Source: Sulfuricella sp. T08 (GTDB lineage Bacteria; Pseudomonadota; Gammaproteobacteria; Burkholderiales; Sulfuricellaceae). From it: a stretch of DNA of 64,000 bases. Positions 29,408 through 37,626 of this stretch are shown piece by piece. The translations under genes and the position numbers were made by a program. The notes beneath the pieces were generated by a model, which searched no databases, had not been told where the DNA came from, and worked only from the letters and a program-made list of their open reading frames with translations. Positions within the stretch are counted from its first letter, which is position 1, and every line of letters begins with the position of its first letter. The DNA is taken from NCBI RefSeq assembly GCF_000971475.1, contig NZ_DF967527.1, forward strand, positions 1 to 64,000, given 5' to 3'.

Positions 29408-30061
29408 TCAATATTTCTTCAGCAGTGTCATGTTAGTCCCGTCCTGCTTAATTTCCAGCCTTTTCAGGAAGCTCATGCCGAGCAGCACGAAAGGCATGCT
29501 GCTGTCCTGAACCAGGCCGTCCACCTGATTCAGCGTGATATTGCCCACCCTCACCGTATTGAGAGTGATGCGGTAGGCCGGAACCACGCCATTTGCGGTG
29601 GAAACCGCGGCGCGTTCACCGTTGAGGTAGGAAATCCCGAGCCGCTTCGCTTCATCTTTACCCATCGATACCATGGATGCTCCTGTATCTACCATCATGC
29701 GCGTGCTGGTGCCGTTGATGTTGCCGGTGGTGACGAAATGGCCCCTCAAATCGCCGGCCAGGACTGCACTCTGGTTGCCACCGCCATCGGCGGAGGGGAT
29801 AGAGGCGCTTTTGCCCATGCCCAAATTCTGGCGCTTGCCGTCGATTTCCAGTACTGCGGTTGCGGAGTCGGCACTGATCAGTTTGACGCCTTCAGGCGAG
29901 GTCTCACCGGCAGCCATTACGCGATGCTTGCCGCCATTGATGCTGACCATGGCCTTGCCACTGAACAGGCCGACCACGTTAACTTCGGTGGCATAGGCAC
30001 TGTTTGCAGTGCATAGAATAAGCAGGCCGAGCAGGTTAGAATAACGCCATTCTAAATTCAT
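29408..30061 (-). CDS. Secreted retropepsin-like aspartic protease
   Basis: A 217-residue protein with an N-terminal signal peptide (NLLGLLILCTANSAYA). The retropepsin-like core carries the catalytic motif MMVDTGASMVSMG and the later FVLLGMSFLKRLEI segment, which closes the fold in single-domain TIGR02281-type proteases. Such proteins act as dimers with one DTG per subunit. The protein is probably periplasmic; its substrate is unknown. Confidence 0.87.
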   Translation of the reverse strand: MNLEWRYSNLLGLLILCTANSAYATEVNVVGLFSGKAMVSINGGKHRVMAAGETSPEGVKLISADSATAVLEIDGKRQNLGMGKSASIPSADGGGNQSAVLAGDLRGHFVTTGNINGTSTRMMVDTGASMVSMGKDEAKRLGISYLNGERAAVSTANGVVPAYRITLNTVRVGNITLNQVDGLVQDSSMPFVLLGMSFLKRLEIKQDGTNMTLLKKY

Positions 30062-30078
30062 CAGGACTCCTCTAGATC

Positions 30079-30795
30079 ATGCAGATCATGAAACCGGTTG
30101 CGATTTTTCGCCATGCGCCCAGCGAGGGGCCAGGCTATTTTGCCACATTTCTCGACACTCACGGCATACCCTGGCAGCTGTTCAGGATCGATGCCGGTGA
30201 CGCCTTGCCGACACATGTCAGACTCTTCAGTGGATTGGCGTTCATGGGCGGACCGATGAGCGTGAACGACGACTTGCCGTGGATACCCCATTCCCTGGAA
30301 CTGATCCGGCAGGCGGCGCAGGCCGATATTCCCGTGCTTGGGCACTGCCTCGGCGGGCAATTGATGGCCAAGGCCCTTGGCGGTGCTGTCGGCAGGAATC
30401 CGATCAAGGAAATCGGCTGGGGTGAAGTTATGGTGGCGGACAATGCCACCGCCAAGGCCTGGTTCGAAGAGGTGAAAAAATTCGAGGCCTTCCACTGGCA
30501 TGGCGAGACCTTCACGATTCCACCCGGCGCCACCGGTATCCTGGGTAATGCGCACTGTGTAAACCAGGCATTTGCCATGGGTAAGCATCTGGGCATGCAA
30601 TGCCATATCGAAATGACCGAAGAGATGGTGCGGGAATGGTGTGCGTTGGGCGAGCAAGAAATTGCTTCCGCCATTACCAGCCCGGCTGTGCAGCAGCAGG
30701 CAGGAATTCTGGATAACCTGGCGGAGCACGTGAAGCGCTTGAATGTTGCAGCGCAAAAAATCTATACAAAGTGGATTGAAGGGCTGGTGCGTTAG
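30079..30795 (+). CDS. Class I glutamine amidotransferase-like protein
   Basis: A 238-residue GATase1-fold protein. The nucleophile elbow is LGHCLGGQLMAKALGG with the catalytic cysteine, and the histidine is likely in MQCHIEMTEEM, followed by the required glutamate. The oxyanion region FMGGPMSV is present. It is a stand-alone amidotransferase of the GuaA_N-like type; the acceptor is unknown. Two close ATG codons (30079, 30088) could start it. It is divergent from the retropepsin gene with only 17 bp between them. Confidence 0.88.
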   Translation: MQIMKPVAIFRHAPSEGPGYFATFLDTHGIPWQLFRIDAGDALPTHVRLFSGLAFMGGPMSVNDDLPWIPHSLELIRQAAQADIPVLGHCLGGQLMAKALGGAVGRNPIKEIGWGEVMVADNATAKAWFEEVKKFEAFHWHGETFTIPPGATGILGNAHCVNQAFAMGKHLGMQCHIEMTEEMVREWCALGEQEIASAITSPAVQQQAGILDNLAEHVKRLNVAAQKIYTKWIEGLVR

Positions 30796-30838
30796 CTGGA
30801 ATTGTTTGTTTTGTAGGGTGCGTGCTACTGATGCTAGG

Positions 30839-31876
30839 CTAGAAACGCTTCATGACGTCCAGGTGCAACTGCCCTTTCGGCAGACCGTGCTGCTGTAGCA
30901 GCTCAACAATGCCCTCTGTGCTTGATTCCGGTGCCGTGAGATAGACCTCGAAGCCGGCAAGATCAGGATGATCGGCTACGATCGCTGTGCCTGCGGTTTC
31001 CATGTCGCGCAGGCCCACCACCGGGTCGGTGGACGCTTCCCAACTGGATTCGCCGGATAATTTATCCCCCGTCAGTGCCGTGTAACTGAAGTTGTCCAGG
31101 GCGTCGAACCAGGAGCGGCACAGGTTATTGAGATAGTGGTTGCCAGGCTGGTGCGCCATCCAGTAGAGGTGCAGGGGCTGTTCAAGTTCCAGGGCGATGG
31201 CGTGCTCGATAATGCTTTTGATCGGCGCGAAGCCGGTTTCGTAGGCGACGAAGATGATGGGCCGCTTTGAGCTTTCGTCCAGGGAGAAGTTGCCCCATGG
31301 CCCTTCGAGCGTCACCGTTTCAGAGATTTTCAGATGGGTAAAGACGTAATCCGAAAATTGATCGCCCGGCACCCGGCGGATGTGAAATTGCAAGTGCATG
31401 GCATTGCATGGGCAGCTGGCAAGCGACTTATTGCGTGGCGGCATGCCGGCGATGGCGAGGCTGAGGTGTTGCCCGGCTAGAAAGCGTAGCGTCTGCGAGC
31501 GCGGTGTGCGCAGGTGCAGGATCATGATGTCGTCCTGAATGCGCTCCATCTGCTCAACCTTGGTGGGGATCAGCTGGAGCGGGATATCTTCGATGCCGCC
31601 AGCCTCCTTGACCTCTATTTCCAGGTCGGATTGCGCGGCGTTGACGCACAACAGCACATGGCCCTGGGCCTTCTGTGTGTCGGAAAAATGGAAATCGTGT
31701 TGCTGGGTTTCGCGTACCTGGCCGGACTTTATCCTGCCACCGCAGCCGCCGCAGGTGCCATTGTTGCAACTGTAGTTAAGTGAGATGCCGGAGCGGAGTG
31801 CGGCTTCGAGCACAGTTTCGTTTTTCTCGGCGGTAAACTCTTTGCCGCTGGGCAGGAGGCGAACTTGGAAACTCAT
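30839..31876 (-). CDS. 2Fe-2S ferredoxin/flavin oxidoreductase (CDP-6-deoxyglucoseen reductase-like)
   Basis: A 345-residue electron-transfer protein. Residues 1-90 form a plant-type ferredoxin with C37, C42, C45 (SCNNGTCGGCGG) and C77 (LLCVNA). Residues about 100-215 are a flavin-binding barrel, though the usual RxYS flavin motif is altered to RNKSLAS. The C-terminal part is the NAD(P)H domain with FVAYETGFAPIKSII. Ascarylose E3-like reductases and oxygenase reductases share this order. The physiological partner is unknown. It is the last gene of the minus-strand run from argD. Confidence 0.87.
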   Translation of the reverse strand: MSFQVRLLPSGKEFTAEKNETVLEAALRSGISLNYSCNNGTCGGCGGRIKSGQVRETQQHDFHFSDTQKAQGHVLLCVNAAQSDLEIEVKEAGGIEDIPLQLIPTKVEQMERIQDDIMILHLRTPRSQTLRFLAGQHLSLAIAGMPPRNKSLASCPCNAMHLQFHIRRVPGDQFSDYVFTHLKISETVTLEGPWGNFSLDESSKRPIIFVAYETGFAPIKSIIEHAIALELEQPLHLYWMAHQPGNHYLNNLCRSWFDALDNFSYTALTGDKLSGESSWEASTDPVVGLRDMETAGTAIVADHPDLAGFEVYLTAPESSTEGIVELLQQHGLPKGQLHLDVMKRF

Positions 31877-31956
31877 AATGCACCGCTGAATAGTAGTGTA
31901 ATTTAGTCAAGTATACACGATTCGGCTTCTGGAGCCAGCACGAGAGGCTTGCAGCG

Positions 31957-32517
31957 TCAAAATTTGCCCGGACGCTGCAAGCCGGCTTCGACTTCGTCCC
32001 TCTGGGCCTTGCCAGCCAAAACCTCGATCAGCTCCAGGGTGAAATCCATCGCCGTGCCTGGCCCGCGCGAGGTGATGACTTTACCGTCCTTGACCACGGG
32101 GTCGTTCTTGTAGGCAGTGTCGGGCAGGTTCATCTTGTCGACGAAGCCGGGAAAGCTGGTCGCCGATTTGCCCGCCAGCAGGCCGGCTTCTGCCAGCACA
32201 GCGGGCGCGGCGCAGATGGCACAGGTGTACTTGCCATCCCGGGCCATTTTTTGCAGCAGGGCGATGATGCGGGGATCGTTCTTGAGGTGCGTCATGCCGG
32301 GCATGCCGCCAGGCAGCACGATCATGTCGAATTCCTGCTTTAGAGCTTCATCCAGAGTGGTGTCGGCGATCAGGCTAACGCCGCGGCTGGCGGTCACCGG
32401 CTTATCGTCGAGTCCGGCAGAGATGACTTCGATTTTGGCGCGGCGCAGCAGGTCGATAATGGTGACGGCTTCGACTTCTTCGCAGCCTTGGGCGAGTGGG
32501 ACGAGGACTTTAGGCAT
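31957..32517 (-). CDS. DJ-1/PfpI-family protein (YajL-like)
   Basis: A 186-residue DJ-1-fold protein. The conserved cysteine lies in the nucleophile elbow CAICAAPAVLAEAG, the acidic partner in AQGCEEVEAVT, and the PGGMPGMTHL loop is present. YajL/DJ-1 proteins protect against oxidative and carbonyl stress; a deglycase activity has been claimed and disputed. It is preceded by yajQ with a hairpin repeat in between. Confidence 0.92.
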   Translation of the reverse strand: MPKVLVPLAQGCEEVEAVTIIDLLRRAKIEVISAGLDDKPVTASRGVSLIADTTLDEALKQEFDMIVLPGGMPGMTHLKNDPRIIALLQKMARDGKYTCAICAAPAVLAEAGLLAGKSATSFPGFVDKMNLPDTAYKNDPVVKDGKVITSRGPGTAMDFTLELIEVLAGKAQRDEVEAGLQRPGKF

Positions 32518-32538
32518 GTTTTAATCCGTAAAAAGACC

Positions 32539-32600
32539 AACCGCAGAGGACGCGGAGGAAAACCGATTCCGGTCTTGCCGTACTCTGCGTCCTCTGCGGT
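32539..32600. repeat. Intergenic hairpin repeat, copy 2
   Basis: AACCGCAGAGGACGCGGAGG on the left and ACTCTGCGTCCTCTGCGGT on the right pair over about 20 bp around a loop of some 20 nt. It sits between the DJ-1 and yajQ genes, read in the same direction, and may slow or stop transcription. Confidence 0.75.
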
Positions 32601-32608
32601 GAAAGATT

Positions 32609-33094
32609 TTAGTCTCTGAAGTTCTGGAATTGCAGCGGAAAGTCTGTGATGGATTTTTTGACCAGCGTGATGGTTTCCTGCAACACATCCCGCTTCGCGC
32701 CGGTGACGCGAACGGCCTCGCCCTGGATGCTGGCTTGGACCTTGAGCTTGGAATCCTTGATCAGCTTGACGATTTTCTTCGCCAGTTCGGTTTCCACGCC
32801 GGTCTTGACGGTAACGGTCTGCTTGACCTTGTTGCCGCTGATTTTCTCGATCTTGCCCTTGTCCAGGCAGCTTACATCGATGTTACGCTTGCCGAAGGTC
32901 TGGTTGACGATGTCGAGCACTTGGTCGAGCTTGAAGTTGTCATCGGCATAGATCGTCAGCACATATTCCGCCTGGTCGACGCGTGAATCCGAGCCCTTGA
33001 AATCGAAGCGGCCGCTGATGACCTTGTTGGCTTGGTCAACGGCATTGCGCAATTCCTGCTTGTCTACTTCGGAAACGATATCGAATGTCGGCAT
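32609..33094 (-). CDS. yajQ: YajQ-family nucleotide-binding protein
   Basis: A 161-residue protein of normal length with the family start [20 protein letters not shown] and the segments [12 protein letters not shown] and [12 protein letters not shown]. YajQ proteins have two ferredoxin-like folds and bind nucleotides; in Xanthomonas a homologue is a cyclic-di-GMP effector. The role here is unknown. It lies 12 bp after ppnP. Confidence 0.95.
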   Translation of the reverse strand: MPTFDIVSEVDKQELRNAVDQANKVISGRFDFKGSDSRVDQAEYVLTIYADDNFKLDQVLDIVNQTFGKRNIDVSCLDKGKIEKISGNKVKQTVTVKTGVETELAKKIVKLIKDSKLKVQASIQGEAVRVTGAKRDVLQETITLVKKSITDFPLQFQNFRD

Positions 33095-33106
33095 GGCTGA
33101 CTCCCC

Positions 33107-33442
33107 TTAACCCGCGCAGCAGGTGGATTCGGTGATGAAATGGCAGGCGTAATCCAGCAATTCCACGGTTTCGATGTCGAAGCTGGTGTTGCCCGGCACG
33201 CTGAAGCTCTCGCCCGCCTTGTAGGTTTTGCTGTCCTTCTCGCCCGCCAGTTTTACCTTGCAGACTCCGGCATTGATCTCCATCAGTTCCGGCAGGCCGG
33301 TGTTGAAAGTAAGGCTGCTTGGGAAAATCACGCCGACGGTTTTCTTGCTGCCATCGGGGAACAATACGGTGTGGGAAATGCACTTGCCGTCGAAGTAGAC
33401 GTTGGCTTTCTTGACGACGCTGACATTGTCGAACTGGGTCAT
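33107..33442 (-). CDS. ppnP: Pyrimidine/purine nucleoside phosphorylase
   Basis: A 111-residue small-cupin protein of the PpnP (YaiE, DUF1255) family, which splits nucleosides with phosphate. The family signature [17 protein letters not shown] stands at the start, with [13 protein letters not shown] and DYACHFI later. I use ATG 33442 ([10 protein letters not shown]) as the start; an ATG two codons upstream is possible. It lies between argG and yajQ on the same strand. Confidence 0.92.
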   Translation of the reverse strand: MTQFDNVSVVKKANVYFDGKCISHTVLFPDGSKKTVGVIFPSSLTFNTGLPELMEINAGVCKVKLAGEKDSKTYKAGESFSVPGNTSFDIETVELLDYACHFITESTCCAG

Positions 33443-33462
33443 GAACAACTCCTGAAAAGATT

Positions 33463-33518
33463 TAACCGCAAAGGCGCAAAGAAAACCGAACTTATATCTC
33501 TTCGCGTCTTTGCGGTTA
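33463..33518. repeat. Intergenic hairpin repeat, copy 3
   Basis: TAACCGCAAAGGCGCAAAGA pairs with TCTTCGCGTCTTTGCGGTTA. This is the AAAGGCGC version of the unit, between argG and ppnP. Confidence 0.75.
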
Positions 33519-33523
33519 GCGGT

Positions 33524-34747
33524 TTAACGATTCTGCAACTTCGCCGCGATGCGCAGGCGCAGCGCGTTGAGCTTGATGAAACCTCCCGCATCCGCTTGAT
33601 TATAGGCGCCGGCATCGTCCTCGAAGGTGGCGATGGTCGAGTCGAACAGCGAGTCGGTCTTGGAGTCGCGCCCGACCACGATGACGTTGCCCTTGTACAG
33701 CTTGACCCGTACCCAGCCATTGACGTGCCGCTGGGTGTCGTCGATCAGCACCTGCAAGGCTTTCCGCTCGGGCGACCACCAGTAACCGTTGTAGATCATG
33801 CTGGCGTAGCGCGGCATCAGGTCGTCCTTGAGGTGCGCCACTTCGCGGTCCAGGGTGATAGATTCGATGGCGCGGTGGGCCTTGAGCATGATGGTGCCGC
33901 CAGGGGTCTCGTAGCAGCCGCGCGACTTCATGCCGACGTAGCGGTTTTCCACCAAGTCGAGGCGACCGATGCCGTGCTTGCCGCCGAGGCGGTTGAGTTC
34001 GGCCAGCATTTCAGCGGCTGACAGTTTCTTACCATTGAGCGCGACGGGGTCGCCATTGATGTATTCGATATCCAGATATTCCGCCTGGTCGGGTGCTTTT
34101 TCCGGCGACACCGTCCAGCGCCACATATCTTCCTCGGCCTCTGCCGCCGGATTTTCCAGGTGGCGGCCTTCGTAGCTGATGTGCAGCAGGTTGGCGTCCA
34201 TCGAGTAGGGGGAACCGCCCTGTTTGTGCTTCATTTCCACCGGGATGCCGTGCTTCTCCGCATAGGCCAGCAACTTCTCGCGTGACAGCAGGTCCCACTC
34301 GCGCCATGGCGCGATGATCTTGATTTCCGGGTTGAGAGCGTAGGCGCCGAGCTCGAAGCGTACCTGGTCATTGCCCTTGCCGGTGGCGCCGTGCGAGATC
34401 GCGACCGCGCCGGTTTCCTTCGCGATTTCGATCAGCCGCTTGGCGATCAGCGGACGGGCGATCGAGGTGCCGAGCAGGTATTCGCCTTCATAAACGGTGT
34501 TGGCGCGGAACATCGGGAAGACGAAATCGCGGACGAATTCCTCGCGCAGATCGTCGATATAGATTTGTTCCGGTTTGATGCCGAACTGCAGCGCCTTGTT
34601 GCGCGCCGGCTCGAGTTCCTCACCCTGGCCGATGTCGGCGGTGAAGGTGACTACTTCGCATTGATAAGTGTCCTGCAACCACTTCAGGATCACCGAGGTA
34701 TCCAGCCCGCCGGAATAGGCGAGTACGACTTTGTTGACATTAGACAT
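33524..34747 (-). CDS. argG: Argininosuccinate synthase
   Basis: ArgG joins citrulline and aspartate with ATP to give argininosuccinate. The 407-residue protein starts [18 protein letters not shown], which carries the PP-loop [20 protein letters not shown] and the [17 protein letters not shown] segment follow. I chose ATG 34747 from this alignment; a longer frame upstream would run toward the hairpin repeat. It follows argF and argD on the same strand, so three steps of arginine synthesis are together. Confidence 0.97.
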   Translation of the reverse strand: MSNVNKVVLAYSGGLDTSVILKWLQDTYQCEVVTFTADIGQGEELEPARNKALQFGIKPEQIYIDDLREEFVRDFVFPMFRANTVYEGEYLLGTSIARPLIAKRLIEIAKETGAVAISHGATGKGNDQVRFELGAYALNPEIKIIAPWREWDLLSREKLLAYAEKHGIPVEMKHKQGGSPYSMDANLLHISYEGRHLENPAAEAEEDMWRWTVSPEKAPDQAEYLDIEYINGDPVALNGKKLSAAEMLAELNRLGGKHGIGRLDLVENRYVGMKSRGCYETPGGTIMLKAHRAIESITLDREVAHLKDDLMPRYASMIYNGYWWSPERKALQVLIDDTQRHVNGWVRVKLYKGNVIVVGRDSKTDSLFDSTIATFEDDAGAYNQADAGGFIKLNALRLRIAAKLQNR

Positions 34748-34773
34748 AACTGATTTCCAATAAAAACAATTCT

Positions 34774-34845
34774 TAACCACAGAGACACAGAGGCACGGAG
34801 AACAGCAAAAAAAGAATTTCTCTGTGTCTCTGTGTCTCTGTGGTG
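34774..34845. repeat. Intergenic hairpin repeat, copy 4
   Basis: ACCACAGAGACACAGAGGCA on the left and CTCTGTGTCTCTGTGGT on the right form an inverted repeat of some 27 nt per arm around an A-rich loop. It stands between argF and argG. The unit is the CACAGAGACACAGAG variant of the same layout. Confidence 0.75.
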
Positions 34846-34853
34846 AAAAGGTT

Positions 34854-35774
34854 TTAACCCGTAATTTTGCCCAGCAGCAGATATTCCATCAGCGCCTTCT
34901 GGGTATGTAGCCGGTTCTCGGCTTCATCCCACACCACACTTTGCGGGCCGTCGATCACTTCGGCGGCGACTTCTTCGCCGCGGTGGGCGGGCAGGCAGTG
35001 CATGAATACGGCGTCCTTGTTGGCCACGCGCATCATATCGCCATCCACCTGCCAGTCGGCGAAGTCGCGCATGCGCTCTTCGTTTTCAGCCTCGAAACCC
35101 ATGCTGGTCCACACGTCGGTGGTGACGAGATCGGCATCGCGCGCGGCTTCCATTGGGTCGCGAAATTCTTCGTAGTGGTCGGTGCCATACAGCCCGGCGC
35201 GTTCCGGTTCGACTTCATAGCCAGGCGGGGTTGAAACGTGGACGTTGAAATCCAGTACTTCAGCGGCTTGCAGCCAGGTGTTGCAGACGTTGTTGGAGTC
35301 GCCGATCCAGGCCACGGTTTTGCCCTTGATATTGCCACGTTGCTCAATATAAGTATAGATGTCGGCCAGGATCTGGCACGGATGGTATTCGTTGGTCAGG
35401 CCGTTGATCACCGGCACCCGCGAGTTGGCGGCGAAGCGCTCGATGATTTCCTGCTCGAAGGTACGGATCATCACGATGTCGCTCATGCGAGAGATCACCT
35501 GGGCTGCGTCCTCCACCGGTTCGCCGCGGCCCAGCTGCGAATCGCGGGTGTTGAGGTAGATGGCACTACCGCCAAGCTGTTGCATGCCGGCTTCGAACGA
35601 CAGCCGGGTGCGCGTGCTCGCCTTCTCGAAAATCATCACCAGCGTGCGGTCATGCAGCGGGTGGTAGGTCTGATAGGCTTTGAACTGTTCCTTGATCCGG
35701 CGCGTACGTTCGAACAGGTGCTCGTATTCGTCGCTGGTCAGGTCGTTGAACTGCAGGAAATGTTTGATCTGCAT
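34854..35774 (-). CDS. argF: Ornithine carbamoyltransferase
   Basis: ArgF makes citrulline from ornithine and carbamoyl phosphate. The 306-residue protein has the carbamoyl-phosphate motif [12 protein letters not shown], the partner residues in [15 protein letters not shown], and the ornithine loop [14 protein letters not shown] start it at ATG 35774 (MQIKHFLQF); a start four codons upstream is also open. It lies 19 bp after argD. Confidence 0.97.
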   Translation of the reverse strand: MQIKHFLQFNDLTSDEYEHLFERTRRIKEQFKAYQTYHPLHDRTLVMIFEKASTRTRLSFEAGMQQLGGSAIYLNTRDSQLGRGEPVEDAAQVISRMSDIVMIRTFEQEIIERFAANSRVPVINGLTNEYHPCQILADIYTYIEQRGNIKGKTVAWIGDSNNVCNTWLQAAEVLDFNVHVSTPPGYEVEPERAGLYGTDHYEEFRDPMEAARDADLVTTDVWTSMGFEAENEERMRDFADWQVDGDMMRVANKDAVFMHCLPAHRGEEVAAEVIDGPQSVVWDEAENRLHTQKALMEYLLLGKITG

Positions 35775-35793
35775 AGATGCCACCATGGGCGCA

Positions 35794-36969
35794 TTATTTT
35801 TGCGCGAGAAAATCCTTGATCAGCGGCGCGAGCATGTCCACTACTTGCTGTGCCTCGTCGCGCTTCATGACCAGCGGCGGTAACAGGCGTACCACGCTGT
35901 CCGCCGTAACGTTGATAATCAGGCCTTGCTCCAGCGCCAGCTTGACCAGATCACCGCAGGGGCGATCCAGTTCGATGCCGATCATCAGCCCGGCACCGCG
36001 TACCTGGACAACACCGGTCGTATCTGACAATTGACTGCTCAAGCCATCGCGGATGAACGCGCCGATTTCAGCGGCCTGTTGGCACAGGTTTTGTTCATCG
36101 ATCGCTTCCAGCGTCGCCAGCGCAGCAGCGCAGGCAAGCGGGTTGCCGCCGAAGGTCGATCCATGGTTTCCGGGCTTGAATACCTCCGCGGCAATGCCTT
36201 TCGCCAGGCAGGCGCCGATAGGTACGCCCGAACCGAGAGCCTTGGCCAAGGTCATGATGTCGGGCACGATGCCGGTTTGCTGGAAAGCGAACATGGTGCC
36301 GGTGCGGCCGATGCCGGTCTGCACCTCATCCAGCATCAACAGCCAGCCGTGGCTGTCGCAGATGCGGCGCAGCTCTTGCAGATAGGCGGGTTGCGGTATC
36401 TGGATGCCGCCTTCGCCCTGCACCGGTTCGACCAGGATGGCGACGATGTTCTGGTTGTGCTCAGCGATCTGGTTGATCGAGGCGATGTCATTGTAGGGTA
36501 CGCGCACGAAGCCGCTCACCAGGGGTTCGAAGCCGGCCTGCACCTTGCGGCTGCCGGTAGCGGTCAGCGTCGCCATGGTGCGGCCGTGGAAGCTTTTCTC
36601 CATCACTATGATGGCGGGTCTGTCGATGCCCTTGTTGTGGCCATAAAGGCGTGCCAGCTTGATCGCGGCTTCATTGGCTTCGGCGCCGGAGTTGCACAGA
36701 AATACCTTGTCCATACCGGCCAATTGCGCCAGTTCGGTGCCCAGTTGCTCCTGCTTGGGAATCTGGTACAGGTTGGAGGTATGGATCAGCGTCTTCGCCT
36801 GCTCACAGATCGCCTGGGCCAGTCTCGGATGAGCATGCCCAAGACCGTTTACGGCGACTCCGGCGACTGCATCCAGATAGCGTTTGCCTTGTTCGTCCCA
36901 AAGCCACACGCCTTCGCCGCGGGTAAAGGCGACGGGCAATCTGGCATAGGTGTTCATTAAATGTGACAT
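35794..36969 (-). CDS. argD: Acetylornithine aminotransferase
   Basis: ArgD is a class III pyridoxal-phosphate enzyme that makes N-acetylornithine and may also act in lysine synthesis. It is 391 residues. The segment LMLDEVQTGIGRTGTMFAF holds the cofactor-binding aspartate, and the Schiff-base lysine is in MTLAKALGSGVPIGA. NSGAEANEAAIKLAR is also present. It is the first gene of argD-argF-argG, so the operon promoter should lie in 36970-37150. Confidence 0.97.
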   Translation of the reverse strand: MSHLMNTYARLPVAFTRGEGVWLWDEQGKRYLDAVAGVAVNGLGHAHPRLAQAICEQAKTLIHTSNLYQIPKQEQLGTELAQLAGMDKVFLCNSGAEANEAAIKLARLYGHNKGIDRPAIIVMEKSFHGRTMATLTATGSRKVQAGFEPLVSGFVRVPYNDIASINQIAEHNQNIVAILVEPVQGEGGIQIPQPAYLQELRRICDSHGWLLMLDEVQTGIGRTGTMFAFQQTGIVPDIMTLAKALGSGVPIGACLAKGIAAEVFKPGNHGSTFGGNPLACAAALATLEAIDEQNLCQQAAEIGAFIRDGLSSQLSDTTGVVQVRGAGLMIGIELDRPCGDLVKLALEQGLIINVTADSVVRLLPPLVMKRDEAQQVVDMLAPLIKDFLAQK

Positions 36970-37030
36970 ATGGTGAGCTGTTGCTGCTTTTAGAGTTGGA
37001 CAAATGATCGCGCGAAAAATATAAATGCAA

Positions 37031-37050
37031 ACGGCGGCATCAGCCGCCGT
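37031..37050 (-). terminator. Hairpin upstream of argD, possible second rpsT terminator or leader structure
   Basis: ACGGCGGC and GCCGCCGT form a perfect 8-bp stem with a 4-nt loop. On the minus strand it is followed by TTTGCATTTATATTTTT, so it could end read-through from rpsT. It lies 62 bp before the argD start and could also affect the arg operon leader. Confidence 0.4.
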
Positions 37051-37166
37051 GTATTGGTGCGCTCGAAAGCGTTATATTTAGCCAAACAACGGATACTTGC
37101 AAGAGAAATTTGCCCTTCAAGCCAACCTCAGGGCGTGGCAAGCAGGTTTGGCCAAGCCAAAACAAA

Positions 37167-37194
37167 TGCCCGGCTAGCTAAAGGCTGCCGGGCA
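37167..37194 (-). terminator. Rho-independent terminator after rpsT
   Basis: TGCCCGGC (37167-37174) pairs with GCCGGGCA (37187-37194). Read on the minus strand it is followed by TTTGTTTTGG. It lies 40 bp after the rpsT stop. Confidence 0.65.
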
Positions 37195-37233
37195 AGCAAA
37201 ACGGGCGCGCGGCAGCTAGTGCTGCGGCGAGTC

Positions 37234-37497
37234 TCAGGCCATCGCTTTGACGGCAGCGTTCAAACGGCTCTTGTGGCGTGAAGCTTTGTTCTTGTGCACG
37301 ATTTTCTTGTCGGCGATGCTGTCGATCACGCTAACCGACTCCAGGTAAACCGCCTTGGCAGCTTCCTTGTCGCCAGCTTCAACAGCCTTGATCACCTTCT
37401 TGACTGCGGTGCGGAACTCGGAACGCTGGCTGGTGTTGTGCTCGCGTTGCTTGTCGGACTGTCTTGCACGCTTTCTGGCTTGTGCGCTGTTTGCCAT
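37234..37497 (-). CDS. rpsT: 30S ribosomal protein S20
   Basis: An 87-residue basic protein that binds 16S rRNA early in 30S assembly. The start [20 protein letters not shown] is the family start, reached from ATG 37497 with AAGGAG just upstream. The typical [17 protein letters not shown] and [17 protein letters not shown] segments follow. It is monocistronic, with its own terminator. Confidence 0.97.
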   Translation of the reverse strand: MANSAQARKRARQSDKQREHNTSQRSEFRTAVKKVIKAVEAGDKEAAKAVYLESVSVIDSIADKKIVHKNKASRHKSRLNAAVKAMA

Positions 37498-37626
37498 TGA
37501 TGAAACTCCTTGGATATTACTCTGCGGGGCAGACGAAACGCGCAATAATACTTTTCTTTCATTCGGTTGGCAAGGGCGGCGACAGATCCTTGGTGTTGGC
37601 CATTAGTAATCAATAGGTTACTGCTG